A stretch of 18,003 bases of DNA from Legionella genomosp. 1 (GCA_945889365.1 CAMDBQ010000008.1:1-18003); one strand, 5' to 3'; shown: positions 1 through 8,124, numbered from the stretch's first letter. A program made the numbers and translations. The notes: generated from the letters alone by a model not told the origin.

Positions 1-1
1 A

Positions 2-1291
2 GAAATACTCATTTCAAGTCTGGGCAATACCATAGAATGGTTTGATTTTGGACTTTTTATTTTCATGGCTCCTATAATCGGTGCTAAATTTTTTCCGCAA
101 GCATCGGCTGGCAATGCAACCATTGAGGCTTTAGTCGTGTTTGCAGCGGGTTTTCTGTGTCGTCCATTAGGCGGTATTTTTTTTGGCTATTTTGGAGATA
201 CTCGAGGTCGTGCAAAAACATTAAGAGTCTCTATATTAATCATCACGATATCAACAGTTTTGGTTGGTTTTATTCCGTCCTATGAAGAGATAGGGGTGGC
301 TGCTCCAATCCTATTCATCTTGCTTCGTTTGATACAAGGTGCGTCTATTGGTGGCGAATACAGTGGGGTAATAATCTACCTTGCTGAATTAGCACCACGC
401 AACAAACGTGGATTTACCACGAGTTTTGCAGCAATAGGTGCGAATTTAGGTTTTTTATTAGCCACAGTAACGTTGATGCTACTGCATTTGTTTTTTAACG
501 AAAAAGTGATCACAGATTGGGCATGGCGCTTACCCTTTCTTATTATAGGTATACCAGGCTCCTTAATTATTTACTATCGGTTTAAATTATCTGAAACACC
601 GGTTTACTCTCAGTTGAAAAAAAATCATCGTCTTGAGTCCATCCCCTTTATTGCAGCCATTAAATTTGCCCCCTACCAATTACTGAAAATTTTAGGACTT
701 ACTTGCATGGGATCAACATTTTATTATGTGTTTTTTGCGTATATGCCTACTTATTTAGAACACTATATTGGCTTTTCATTGGCAAACGCGCTAATTATTG
801 AGAGTTTTATGTTAATTATAATGCTGTTTACTCTTCCTTTGGCAGGCATGTGCGGCGATTATTTTACCCGAAAAAAAATGCTGGTAATCACCTCAATAGC
901 TATTATATTTTTTGTTTTACCCTGTTTTTATTTACTGCAGTTCAAATCCATAATATTAGCACTATTATCTTTAGGTACAGCAACTATTCTAAGTTCATTA
1001 GAACAAGGGAGCACGTTAACCGCCATTGTAGAAAATTGTCCTGAGAACGTTCGTTACAGTGGCATAGCCTTTTCTTATAATGTAGGAAATGCTTTATTTG
1101 GTGGCAGTACACCATTGGTTGTTACTTTACTGACAGAAAAAATAGGCCTTATCACACCGGCTTATTATCTGATTTTTATGGCAGCCATCACTTTGATTAC
1201 CGCAACAACCTTACTCAGCAACAACCAGTCTTTAGGGCCTCTTCCCCACCCTAAGCGTTCTAAAATGCAAATGCATTTGGATTTGCAATAA
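2..1291 (+). CDS. MFS transporter, MHS (metabolite:H+ symporter) type, 5' end missing
   Basis: This inner-membrane secondary transporter enters the window without its start. The frame is open from base 2, and the residues before the first internal ATG (position 65) already match the family N-terminus (GNTIEWFDFGLF), so that ATG is not the real start. The loop 2-3 signature GYFGDTRGRAKTL and the following RLIQGASIGGEYSG / ELAPRNKRG block are typical of the MHS group (ProP, KgtP and citrate-type proton symporters). About 429 residues are visible, with a regular run of hydrophobic helices and a short polar C-terminus. The family couples uptake of a small osmolyte or carboxylate to protons; the substrate cannot be told from sequence. 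No clear terminator follows. Confidence 0.9.
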   Translation, partial: EILISSLGNTIEWFDFGLFIFMAPIIGAKFFPQASAGNATIEALVVFAAGFLCRPLGGIFFGYFGDTRGRAKTLRVSILIITISTVLVGFIPSYEEIGVAAPILFILLRLIQGASIGGEYSGVIIYLAELAPRNKRGFTTSFAAIGANLGFLLATVTLMLLHLFFNEKVITDWAWRLPFLIIGIPGSLIIYYRFKLSETPVYSQLKKNHRLESIPFIAAIKFAPYQLLKILGLTCMGSTFYYVFFAYMPTYLEHYIGFSLANALIIESFMLIIMLFTLPLAGMCGDYFTRKKMLVITSIAIIFFVLPCFYLLQFKSIILALLSLGTATILSSLEQGSTLTAIVENCPENVRYSGIAFSYNVGNALFGGSTPLVVTLLTEKIGLITPAYYLIFMAAITLITATTLLSNNQSLGPLPHPKRSKMQMHLDLQ

Positions 1292-1335
1292 AACCAATAT
1301 AGAGCAAGATCACACCGAACATCAAACTAAATAAG

Positions 1336-1653
1336 CTACAAAAAAGGGATTTCTTGGATGTATTGTGACAGAAGCCCCTCCCATTGCTTAACAAAAATGA
1401 ACCGAAAAATCCCGATAAAAACCATACTTGTTGCAATTAAAGTGATGATTAAGGTCCATCCCAACTCAAAAATATTAGCCAACATTAAAGATAAACTGCC
1501 GAAGATAGTGGGAAGTACCCCTTGTATAGCGACAATTAGAATTGTCGCTATACAACTACGATTAATAGCTGTGACTGGCTCAAATGATAGGGATAAAATT
1601 TGGGAAACTGCGGACAGATCCCTCACGCTGTTCTGGATGATGCGGGCCGTCAC
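1336..1653 (-). pseudogene. possible fragment of a membrane protein gene
   Basis: A minus-strand frame begins at a GTG and has no convincing ribosome binding site. The second half encodes two hydrophobic stretches (around VLPTIFGSLSLMLANIF and LIITLIATSMVFIGIF) followed by a short charged tail, which resembles the last helices of a transporter. The first part is not hydrophobic and is more GC-rich than its surroundings. The boundary falls on the palindrome at 1522-1555. The opposite strand is open over the same stretch, so reading frame alone is weak evidence. It may be a decayed transporter 3' end joined to unrelated DNA, or it may be non-coding. Confidence 0.25.
1522..1555. repeat. perfect inverted repeat, 16-bp arms with a 2-nt spacer
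   Basis: The left arm TTGTATAGCGACAATT (1522-1537) and right arm AATTGTCGCTATACAA (1540-1555) are exact reverse complements separated by AG. A transcript would fold into a long hairpin. No T-run follows on either strand, so a standard intrinsic terminator is unlikely. It could be a protein-binding site, a cruciform-forming element or the footprint of a small mobile repeat. Confidence 0.8.
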
Positions 1654-1680
1654 TGCGCAACTCGCTAACGTGCACGCAGA

Positions 1681-1709
1681 TTGGCCTATTTATGATTTTA
1701 GTGTATAAT
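1681..1709 (+). promoter_or_regulatory. sigma70-like promoter of the large ankyrin gene
   Basis: TTGGCC (1681-1686) and a consensus TATAAT (1704-1709) are 17 bp apart and lie 33 bp upstream of the ATG at 1743. The -35 box matches four of six consensus bases. A weak AAAGGG Shine-Dalgarno-like stretch sits just before the start codon. Confidence 0.55.
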
Positions 1710-1742
1710 CGGATCGCATTATCTGCTTAAAGGGCATTTATT

Positions 1743-4469
1743 ATGAACGAATTGACTGCTAAACAAATATCACTGTTTCTTGCAAGGATAATAGCTCTGC
1801 TTAAACAGCCTGGGAATCTTCAGCCAAGCAAGACGTTGCAATCACTTGAGAGATTTGAGAATCAACTAACTCTTGTAGCGCTTGAAGAGTGCTTTTCTGC
1901 GCACCAATCAGGGTTATTAAATTCTAATTTAACGCGTCTTTTATCAGAGCGTTGGGAGCGGATCCGTAACAGCAGAATGTGTTACACGCAGCAGCCCAGC
2001 AACCCGGTTAACCAGTTGTGTCTTGACCTTGCAAAAGCAATATCTACCGACTGCTATTATAATCTGCTGATGCCAAGTATTATCGAGCATACGGATATTT
2101 ATGGTAATAGCATAAACGACCTTGGCTTGCATGAATTTATATTGTCCAACAATGAACTGGTGTTTATACCAATAATTGGGTGTTTAGAACAGGCCTCAAT
2201 ATCAGAAGAAGGTAATCTTAGACATCTGGTAAAGATTGATGATGTTTACCCGGAGTTAACGTGTAACGAAATTGACCGCGTATCATGTCACTCAACACAA
2301 GCAGCTGAACTCTATCAAGCCGTTATTGCATTAAATACAACCAGGCTGCATGGCAGTGATATCGGCGCCAAATTAAGCCAATTAGCCAGACGTTTAAGAG
2401 GCGGAGGCGCGGGTGGTTCTGGCAGCGAATTCAACGCTGGTTCTACAGCAAATATAGGCATTATTGAATTCTTTAGCTACTGGGAAGACTTGCCTGAGAC
2501 ACGAAAAAAAGCTATTTTGACTGCGAACCCCGGCCTGAAAGAGACTCTGGGGCGATTATCTAGACCTAATGATGAGAGCTATCAAGAAGTAAGATTTTGT
2601 GTTGAATTACTTGCTGCTGCACTTGATCCAATTATCGCTAAGTATAGCTGCGCGCAAAACATCCAAAAACTTAAGCTGCAGGTTCAAACCAAAACTTTAG
2701 CTCTGACAAAGAAACTAGCTAATCCCGCTGATTTAGCAGCTATTCCTAGCGCGAACCCACCGAAACATATCCTACATCATATTTATGATTCCCCACTGAG
2801 CACTCAAAGAGTGATGTTTAAAGAAGTACGCTGTGAGAATGCATTAATGTATGCTCTTGCGCATGATCCAGAAGCCTTGCTTGAATTTACATTGGATTCA
2901 AAGGCGCTCGATCAAATCACCTCGACGCGTGTGAATAATAATGGTGACACGGCATTAATCGTTGCCGCCAAACATGGGAAAGTAAACGTTTTAAAATTAT
3001 TAATAAACGAATGGCGCGCTAAAATTGAGCTAGGTGATGTTGATCACAGTACAGCATTGCATTGGGCTGCCATCAATGGGCATGTCGCGGCTGTAAGTTA
3101 TTTACTCGATCATGGCGCGCAAATAGAAGCCACTGGGCTAAGAAATGACACCGCCTTGAATCTCGCAGTTATGTTCAAGCAACGCACTGCATTCGACTTA
3201 TTACTACAAAAAAATGCCAGGCTTAACGCTAGAAACAGCCAAGGAAAGAATGCCCTGGACCTAGCATTCACAGCGGGTAACGAATACGTTGATCCAATTC
3301 TGATGCAAATAGCAAGATTATCTATGGATGAGCAAGCCGAGTGCCTGCTAAATGTGCGCGGGGGTATTTACCAAAACGTCTTATTTTATGCCGCTGCAAA
3401 CAAACCAGCTTTATTTGATGAACTAATAGGTATAACCCTAAAGATAGCTGACGAACCGCGCAAGCATGCTATCCTGATGGCCACAAATGGAAACGGCTAT
3501 AATCCATTAATACTGGCCGCTCAATTAGGTGCGCTTGATAGTATTCGTAACTTGTTAGGCTATGGCATTTGGATTGAGTCACCTGATGTGAATGAAAGTA
3601 CAGCATTGCATTGGGCTGCCAACAATGGGCGTGTTACGGCTGTAAATTATTTACTCGATCATGGTGCGAACATAGAAGCCCTAGGGGATGGGGGTAATAC
3701 TGCCTTGCATTTCGCGGTCATACACAGGCAACGAGCTGCAGTCGACTTATTAATACAAAACAATGCCAGCGTTACCGCTATAAACAAAACGGGAAAGCTT
3801 GCACTCCACCTGGCATTATCATTGGTAGAGGGGGAAGAATTTGTTACTGCCATCCTAATGCAAATGGCAAGATTGCCAATGGCTGAACAAAGTACTGTCC
3901 TGCTCGTACCATCTCGAGATCACCGGCACAACTATGATAGTGCGCTAACATGCGCTGCTATAGAACAGCCCAGTATTCTTAAGCAATTATTCAAAGTACA
4001 TTTATCTGCAAATGTAGCAAAAGACGTCCCACTGATAGAGGAAATTTTAAATCGCATGCATTTTGATGCGCATCTCCAATGCATTAGCGATCATTACCAG
4101 TTGATGAAGCAAAAATCGCAAGAAAATTCAAATTACCTGCTCGCAACTGCCGCAGCTAAAACCCTGTTAACTGCATGCGTTAGGGCAAAAGTCCAGCTTT
4201 ATGATAGCAATGATCCGCTCGCTATTAAAATAGGCAAATTTCAAGAAAACTGTAATGCAGCTATCAAACAAGCCAAGCCGGTGTTAAAAAAATATCGCGA
4301 ATGGGGTAAAGTATTGGCTGTATTTATACTGGCTATCATTACGCTTCCTGTTTCACTCCCCTTATATGCAGTAGGATTCTTTTCGGTAAAGACTAAATCT
4401 GAGCAGCTGCTAGATAAGTTGCATGAGGCCATCGCTTTAAAAAATAATCCTGCGGTTTGCTCACCCTAA
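1743..4469 (+). CDS. ankyrin-repeat protein, 908 aa, candidate secreted effector
   Basis: This is a large protein without a signal peptide. Residues 1-390 match no family I recognise and contain a Gly-rich patch (RGGGAGGSGS) near residue 221. Ankyrin repeats then come in two blocks, about residues 400-560 and 585-760, each with the hallmark TALHWAA.NG and YLLDHGA. motifs. The second block copies the first with an offset of 183 codons. Near residues 860-880 there is one hydrophobic hairpin-like segment (VLAVFILAIITLPVSLPLYAVGFF), followed by a charged C-terminal tail. Ankyrin repeats mediate protein-protein binding. An ankyrin protein with a C-terminal hydrophobic segment next to a Fic gene suggests a host-directed Dot/Icm-type effector, but that is inference. 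The ATG at 1743 fits the promoter at 1681-1709. The same frame stays open for 39 codons after the TAA. Confidence 0.9.
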   Translation: MNELTAKQISLFLARIIALLKQPGNLQPSKTLQSLERFENQLTLVALEECFSAHQSGLLNSNLTRLLSERWERIRNSRMCYTQQPSNPVNQLCLDLAKAISTDCYYNLLMPSIIEHTDIYGNSINDLGLHEFILSNNELVFIPIIGCLEQASISEEGNLRHLVKIDDVYPELTCNEIDRVSCHSTQAAELYQAVIALNTTRLHGSDIGAKLSQLARRLRGGGAGGSGSEFNAGSTANIGIIEFFSYWEDLPETRKKAILTANPGLKETLGRLSRPNDESYQEVRFCVELLAAALDPIIAKYSCAQNIQKLKLQVQTKTLALTKKLANPADLAAIPSANPPKHILHHIYDSPLSTQRVMFKEVRCENALMYALAHDPEALLEFTLDSKALDQITSTRVNNNGDTALIVAAKHGKVNVLKLLINEWRAKIELGDVDHSTALHWAAINGHVAAVSYLLDHGAQIEATGLRNDTALNLAVMFKQRTAFDLLLQKNARLNARNSQGKNALDLAFTAGNEYVDPILMQIARLSMDEQAECLLNVRGGIYQNVLFYAAANKPALFDELIGITLKIADEPRKHAILMATNGNGYNPLILAAQLGALDSIRNLLGYGIWIESPDVNESTALHWAANNGRVTAVNYLLDHGANIEALGDGGNTALHFAVIHRQRAAVDLLIQNNASVTAINKTGKLALHLALSLVEGEEFVTAILMQMARLPMAEQSTVLLVPSRDHRHNYDSALTCAAIEQPSILKQLFKVHLSANVAKDVPLIEEILNRMHFDAHLQCISDHYQLMKQKSQENSNYLLATAAAKTLLTACVRAKVQLYDSNDPLAIKIGKFQENCNAAIKQAKPVLKKYREWGKVLAVFILAIITLPVSLPLYAVGFFSVKTKSEQLLDKLHEAIALKNNPAVCSP
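3048..3131 (+). repeat. internal duplication, copy 1 (ankyrin block 1)
   Basis: These 84 bases match 3597-3680 at 76 of 84 positions by my count, offset exactly 549 bp (183 codons). The similarity continues at protein level on both sides, including the ILMQ.ARL / ILMQMARL segment. Confidence 0.85.
3597..3680 (+). repeat. internal duplication, copy 2 (ankyrin block 2)
   Basis: This is the second copy of the 84-base core at 3048-3131. It lies in frame and encodes the STALHWAANNGR / YLLDHGANIEAL ankyrin unit. Confidence 0.85.
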
Positions 4470-4589
4470 CGTTATGGAGCAGACCACAGTGATCCAGCCT
4501 ATATACCCAAAAACCTTGTTAATCACCTGACGGATGCGCGCAATAATCCTCATGGCACCCTCAAAATTAGCCTCAAAATGACATTTTAA
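4470..4589 (+). other. in-frame open extension after the ankyrin stop codon
   Basis: Directly after the TAA at 4467-4469 the same frame stays open for 39 codons to a TAA at 4587-4589. The translation looks protein-like (for example YGADHSDPAYIPKNLVNHL) rather than low-complexity. It may be the ancestral C-terminus cut off by a nonsense change, or chance. Confidence 0.3.
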
Positions 4590-4603
4590 AAATTTTCAGT
4601 CAG

Positions 4604-4636
4604 TATGCGCTATATTTTGCTTTAATGTGTTATAAT
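4604..4636 (+). promoter_or_regulatory. putative promoter region of the Fic gene
   Basis: TATGCGCTATATTT (4604-4617) recurs with one change upstream of the second ankyrin gene (5857-5870). A consensus-like TATAAT follows at 4631-4636, 43 bp before the ATG, without a clear -35 box. An AAAGGA-like ribosome binding site precedes the start codon. Confidence 0.35.
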
Positions 4637-4679
4637 TTTCTTATTTAAAAAGCGCCTTATTTAAGCAAAGGAATACATT

Positions 4680-5681
4680 ATGAATGAAGAACGGTTTGAA
4701 CTGATAATTACAGAAACACTTAGGGCCCATTCTCTTCAACATGCTTATCGGGGCGTTCACCAAACCGGCTGTATTTTTCAGCCCATACCTGGGCAAGGTC
4801 AGCGTCGTTTTTTATCTGACAAATCCGTGCTTGAACAAATGTTAGAGGCCATTGTTGTGGCCTCTAACAACAACATTCCAGAAGAACAATTAACGCTTAT
4901 TGCTTACAATCTTATTGTAATACATCCTGCAATACGCCGTGATGCGGTAAAAGTAGTTTCAGAATATTGCACATACTTCGTTTTGCAACCGTCCCATTTT
5001 CAGAAAGGAGGCACCACAACTCTAGATATTAGAAATTTGCCGAACTTAAGAAATACAGGAAAATACACAGGGATTTATAATAAACTCTGTGAGGCCAAGA
5101 GTCTTAAAAGTTCAAACAATACTACGATTAGTCCAGAAGCTAGAAAGCTACTTCAATTTGTTGCCTTTTTTGGTGCGGATTCATTAGATATTCCTGTATT
5201 AATGAAACAACTGATGAAAGACGCCTCAAATCTTAAACAATGTTTAGATCCATTTGAACTCGCGACACATATACATCATAAAATTATTGAAATTCATCCG
5301 TTTGTTGATGGAAATGGACGAGTTGCTCGAGCACTGATGAATGAAATTTTGAGTACGGCTGGATTATCTACATTAAATCTAAAAGCAACGAAAGCGCTGG
5401 AAAATGAATATGATGAAATGGTTAGGAAAATGGATAAGGTAGAATTCTCAGGATGGTTGAAGAACATTCATTCAATACAACATCCAGGTCATCTGGTTGT
5501 AGAATCGCAAAATGCTATGTCTACTGGGTCAGACAGCCAGTTAAAACGGGAACCTATGTCACCCGAACTTGAGGCCTATCTATTTTTCACGCCAAAAAGA
5601 CACGGTAGTATTTTTTCCAAGCCCAAAATTTTTAATTTTGATGACGTTGATAACATAAAACTGACATACTGCAACGGTTAG
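4680..5681 (+). CDS. Fic-domain protein (putative AMP/nucleotide transferase)
   Basis: This 333-residue protein carries an intact Fic catalytic motif, HPFVDGNGRVAR at residues 206-217. It includes the catalytic His206, the acidic metal ligand Asp210 and both arginines, so it should be active. Fic enzymes usually transfer AMP from ATP to a hydroxyl of a target protein; some transfer other phosphate-containing groups. The Fic fold spans roughly residues 140-275. The N-terminal 130 residues match nothing I recognise, and the C-terminal 60 are polar. I see no convincing (S/T)xxxE(G/N) inhibitory helix before the domain. TKALEN at 237-242 fits the pattern but sits in what is normally core fold. 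There is no signal peptide. The position between two ankyrin genes suggests a host-targeted effector; a housekeeping Fic regulator is the alternative. Confidence 0.9.
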   Translation: MNEERFELIITETLRAHSLQHAYRGVHQTGCIFQPIPGQGQRRFLSDKSVLEQMLEAIVVASNNNIPEEQLTLIAYNLIVIHPAIRRDAVKVVSEYCTYFVLQPSHFQKGGTTTLDIRNLPNLRNTGKYTGIYNKLCEAKSLKSSNNTTISPEARKLLQFVAFFGADSLDIPVLMKQLMKDASNLKQCLDPFELATHIHHKIIEIHPFVDGNGRVARALMNEILSTAGLSTLNLKATKALENEYDEMVRKMDKVEFSGWLKNIHSIQHPGHLVVESQNAMSTGSDSQLKREPMSPELEAYLFFTPKRHGSIFSKPKIFNFDDVDNIKLTYCNG

Positions 5682-5737
5682 CTAAAGAGCAAATTGCGTT
5701 TGGTTCAAAAATGATGGATAGCCCACCTTCTTAAACA

Positions 5738-5881
5738 TTAAGCGGCCAGAGTACAGCGCACGGCTTTGTATTCATTATAGGTGGGATTATCGGGGGCATA
5801 CGTTAGTTTCTTATGTGCGCAAAAGTACACTAATGCAGCTGTGCTAATTTGCTGGATATGTGCTATATTTACACCATATTA
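5738..5881 (-). other. short protein-like minus-strand frame in a spacer
   Basis: Between the Fic gene and the second ankyrin gene, the minus strand is open from just inside a stop near 5881 down to the TAA at 5738-5740. The translation is protein-like (CAHKKLTYAPDNPTYNEYKA). There is no ATG and no ribosome binding site, and I recognise no family. It could be the 3' remnant of a lost gene. Apart from the promoter motif, nothing else is evident in this spacer. Confidence 0.2.
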
Positions 5882-5894
5882 ATGTATTTAAGGA
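5857..5894 (+). promoter_or_regulatory. promoter-like motif and ribosome binding site deciding the ankyrin start
   Basis: TGCTATATT (5861-5869) is an extended -10-like element (TGnTATAAT type). It lies within a 14-base motif shared with the Fic upstream region. AAGGA (5890-5894) stands 8 bp before the ATG at 5903 and favours that start over the in-frame TTG at 5849, which precedes the promoter motif. Confidence 0.45.
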
Positions 5895-5902
5895 TTTCTG
5901 AT

Positions 5903-7027
5903 ATGCCTTTACCAATAGTGAGCAATAATGCAAACAGTATGGCGCTTCAATTTAGACAAGCTGCTGGAAAAGGTAATCTAGGTGAATGTATACGTCTATT
6001 AGGAAATGCAGCCTTTTCGATTGATGCGGCTGGTCAAGATTCTCGCAAAACTGCTCTTCATTGGGCCTCTGCAAACGGACATGTGGATATTGTTTATTTT
6101 TTGCTGAGTCAACATGCCAGTCTGTTACCAGATATTAATGGCGATACAGCATTTGATTTAACCCAATCTCCTGAGATTCGCCGCAATTTGCAGTACCATT
6201 TCAGAGAGTATTTTCTAACTAATGCTGTTAAAGACAATATAAAGTTAACCGAGGCTGAAAATATTCAATACGGCTTTGCAGTGCCTCCTGAAGTAAGTGG
6301 TGATGTTTTAGGCATTTTACAAGAAAAATCGTTATTAAAATTTCATTCCACCCTAAAAAGACACCAACTGTCGGTTAACAGTTACATTGATGGCCTTCCT
6401 TTGATGATGATCTTGAACTTGTTTGATCAGAATGACCCTCACAAGAACAAAGCTTTTTTCGATTACTTTATTGAAAAAGGGGTTGATTTAAATCTAAAAG
6501 CACACCGCAGACAAGTTGATGGTTATGAAGGCACTGTTTTGCATGCTGTTTTAGCAAATGAAAACTTGGAAAATGCCATGTATATTTTAAGCGAAGCAAC
6601 GGAAGCTGGGTTAGTTATTGATCCAACTATCCGTGATGTTGAGGGAAAAACGATTATTTTAATTGGAGTACTGTTACGAGATACAAGGTTTGTATCCGCG
6701 TGTCTTGCTCAATTAGGTGACGCTGCTATTGCAGCCATTAATATTGCTGATGAGGTCGGTAGAACGCCATTGCACTATGCATATCTTTTTGGTGTTCACG
6801 ATATGATTGATTTACTTAAACAGCATGGTGCAAGTATGGACTGTGTTGATGCGCAGAGCAAACGCCCTATAGACATGCTAGATGAAGAACAGCGTACTAT
6901 CGTGTCTGCATTCAGAAAATTTCATATCAATGCTGAAACACGAATGATTTCTCAGGAATTAACACTTTTAGATCAATGTCTTTCCAATAGAAGTCAAATC
7001 ATCCACACTCGGAGCCACGGCGTTTAA
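5903..7027 (+). CDS. ankyrin-repeat protein, 374 aa, candidate effector
   Basis: This is a protein-binding scaffold with a few ankyrin repeats and no signal peptide or membrane segment. Clear repeats are KTALHWASANGHVDIVYFLL (residues about 48-67), a degenerate one around GTVLHAVLANENLENAMYIL, and GRTPLHYAYLFGVHDMIDLL near residue 290. The region between them is probably helical but matches no family I know. The start at 5903 is chosen for its AAGGA ribosome binding site; a TTG at 5849 would add 18 residues. After residue 350 the product ends abruptly, while the +1 frame stays open to 7193 and ends in an overlap with the next start codon. The present stop may therefore follow a frameshift. 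Its neighbours (Fic and a larger ankyrin protein, same strand) suggest a shared host-interaction role. Confidence 0.85.
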   Translation: MPLPIVSNNANSMALQFRQAAGKGNLGECIRLLGNAAFSIDAAGQDSRKTALHWASANGHVDIVYFLLSQHASLLPDINGDTAFDLTQSPEIRRNLQYHFREYFLTNAVKDNIKLTEAENIQYGFAVPPEVSGDVLGILQEKSLLKFHSTLKRHQLSVNSYIDGLPLMMILNLFDQNDPHKNKAFFDYFIEKGVDLNLKAHRRQVDGYEGTVLHAVLANENLENAMYILSEATEAGLVIDPTIRDVEGKTIILIGVLLRDTRFVSACLAQLGDAAIAAINIADEVGRTPLHYAYLFGVHDMIDLLKQHGASMDCVDAQSKRPIDMLDEEQRTIVSAFRKFHINAETRMISQELTLLDQCLSNRSQIIHTRSHGV

Positions 7028-7193
7028 ACAGGCTCGAACGATACCAATAGTCACTCACCGGGTACCCCGTAACAATCGCCGATCCACGCGCGTTAGCAAG
7101 CGGGATTTTGTAGCTCCCCACGAGATTCATAAAGAAGCGAGGGATCTTAATTTATCAGCACAAAATAAAACCATTAAACAAACGAGGGATTGA
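6972..7193 (+). pseudogene. +1-frame continuation of the 374-aa ankyrin gene
   Basis: The +1 frame relative to the ankyrin gene is open from a TAG at 6969-6971 to a TGA at 7191-7193. It encodes a basic, protein-like tail (AFKQARTIPIVTHRVPRNN and RDFVAPHEIHKEARDLNL are parts). It has no start codon of its own, so it would need a frameshift near 6972-7020. Its TGA overlaps the kdoO ATG as TGATG, the classic coupled-gene junction. A single-base indel in the ankyrin gene would explain this; chance is possible. Confidence 0.35.
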
Positions 7194-8068
7194 TGGACCA
7201 TTATTTGCATACGATGACTTCAACACAACAAGCACAGGCTGATGATGCGACCAAACAACAAGACGTGGCAACGTTAGAGGCTGGGAAAATTATCTATTTT
7301 CCAGACTACTCTTTTCAGCCAACCACGACTGATAAAGCCTTATTATGTGAGTCCATTTTGGATTCAAAACACAAAAACATCAGTTATCATCACACGAGCC
7401 AGCGCCTTGTCGGCTGCGCAAATTCAGAATTTACGGCATTGATGCAAGGGTTCATGCATCGATTTTCAGACTTTGCGAAAGCATTAGTCGACTCCACTTT
7501 GCCACACTATTCTAAAGACCTTCGCTGGGGAAGAACCAGTTATCGGCCTGCTGAAATCAAAGGGCGAGCCACGTCCAAACGAAAAGATGACAAACGCGTG
7601 CATGTGGACTCGTTTGCCGCAAGTCCTGTGAATGGATTGCGTATATTGCGCGTTTTTTGCAATATTAACCCGTATGGCGAGCCCCGTGTATGGCATGCGG
7701 GGGAACCGTTTACCGTCCTACTGAATACCTTTGAGCCCAAGATTCCAGCGTATAGCGCTATGCGCGCGAAGTTACTTCAGCTGGTTAAAGCAACCAAAAC
7801 ACGTCGCACACCTTATGATCATTATATGCTTCATTTGCATGACCAGATGAAATTAGATGATCACTATCAAGCCAATCTTAAAAAGGAGCGCATTGAGTTT
7901 CCCTCACAAAGCACGTGGATAGTCTTTACCGATCATGTTTCACATGCGGCATTGAGCGGGCAATTTCTGCTTGAGCAAACGTTTTATTTGCCTGTGACGG
8001 CTATGCTGAATCAGGAGCAATCACCGCTTCGTCTTTGGGAAGAGAAAAAGGGATGTGTGTTGGCTTAA
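7193..8068 (+). CDS. kdoO: Kdo hydroxylase, Fe(II)/2-oxoglutarate dependent
   Basis: The 291-residue product has the conserved core of the Kdo hydroxylase family. This includes KDDKRVHVDSFAASP with the Fe-binding HxD pair (His137, Asp139), LRILRVFCNINPYGEPRVWH directly after it, and the distal His251 in VSHAALSGQFLLEQTF. The enzyme hydroxylates C3 of the Kdo sugar of Kdo2-lipid A using 2-oxoglutarate and oxygen, which alters the inner core of LPS. It acts on the cytoplasmic side of the inner membrane. The first 30 residues are polar and poorly conserved. The ATG at 7193 has GAGG five bases upstream; a TTG at 7190 is a poorer choice. The ATG overlaps the end of the open +1 frame of the upstream ankyrin gene (TGATG), which suggests translational coupling. 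No terminator is seen before the palindrome at 8125. Confidence 0.88.
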   Translation: MDHYLHTMTSTQQAQADDATKQQDVATLEAGKIIYFPDYSFQPTTTDKALLCESILDSKHKNISYHHTSQRLVGCANSEFTALMQGFMHRFSDFAKALVDSTLPHYSKDLRWGRTSYRPAEIKGRATSKRKDDKRVHVDSFAASPVNGLRILRVFCNINPYGEPRVWHAGEPFTVLLNTFEPKIPAYSAMRAKLLQLVKATKTRRTPYDHYMLHLHDQMKLDDHYQANLKKERIEFPSQSTWIVFTDHVSHAALSGQFLLEQTFYLPVTAMLNQEQSPLRLWEEKKGCVLA

Positions 8069-8124
8069 ACAAAAAGCCCAATTGGCAACACATAAAGACG
8101 GATATTGTTTTTGTAAAATGATAA

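Noticed and set aside
1358..1708. 116-residue plus-strand frame before the large ankyrin gene
   Set aside because: It crosses the palindrome, lacks a ribosome binding site, reads through the likely promoter and shows no recognisable motif.
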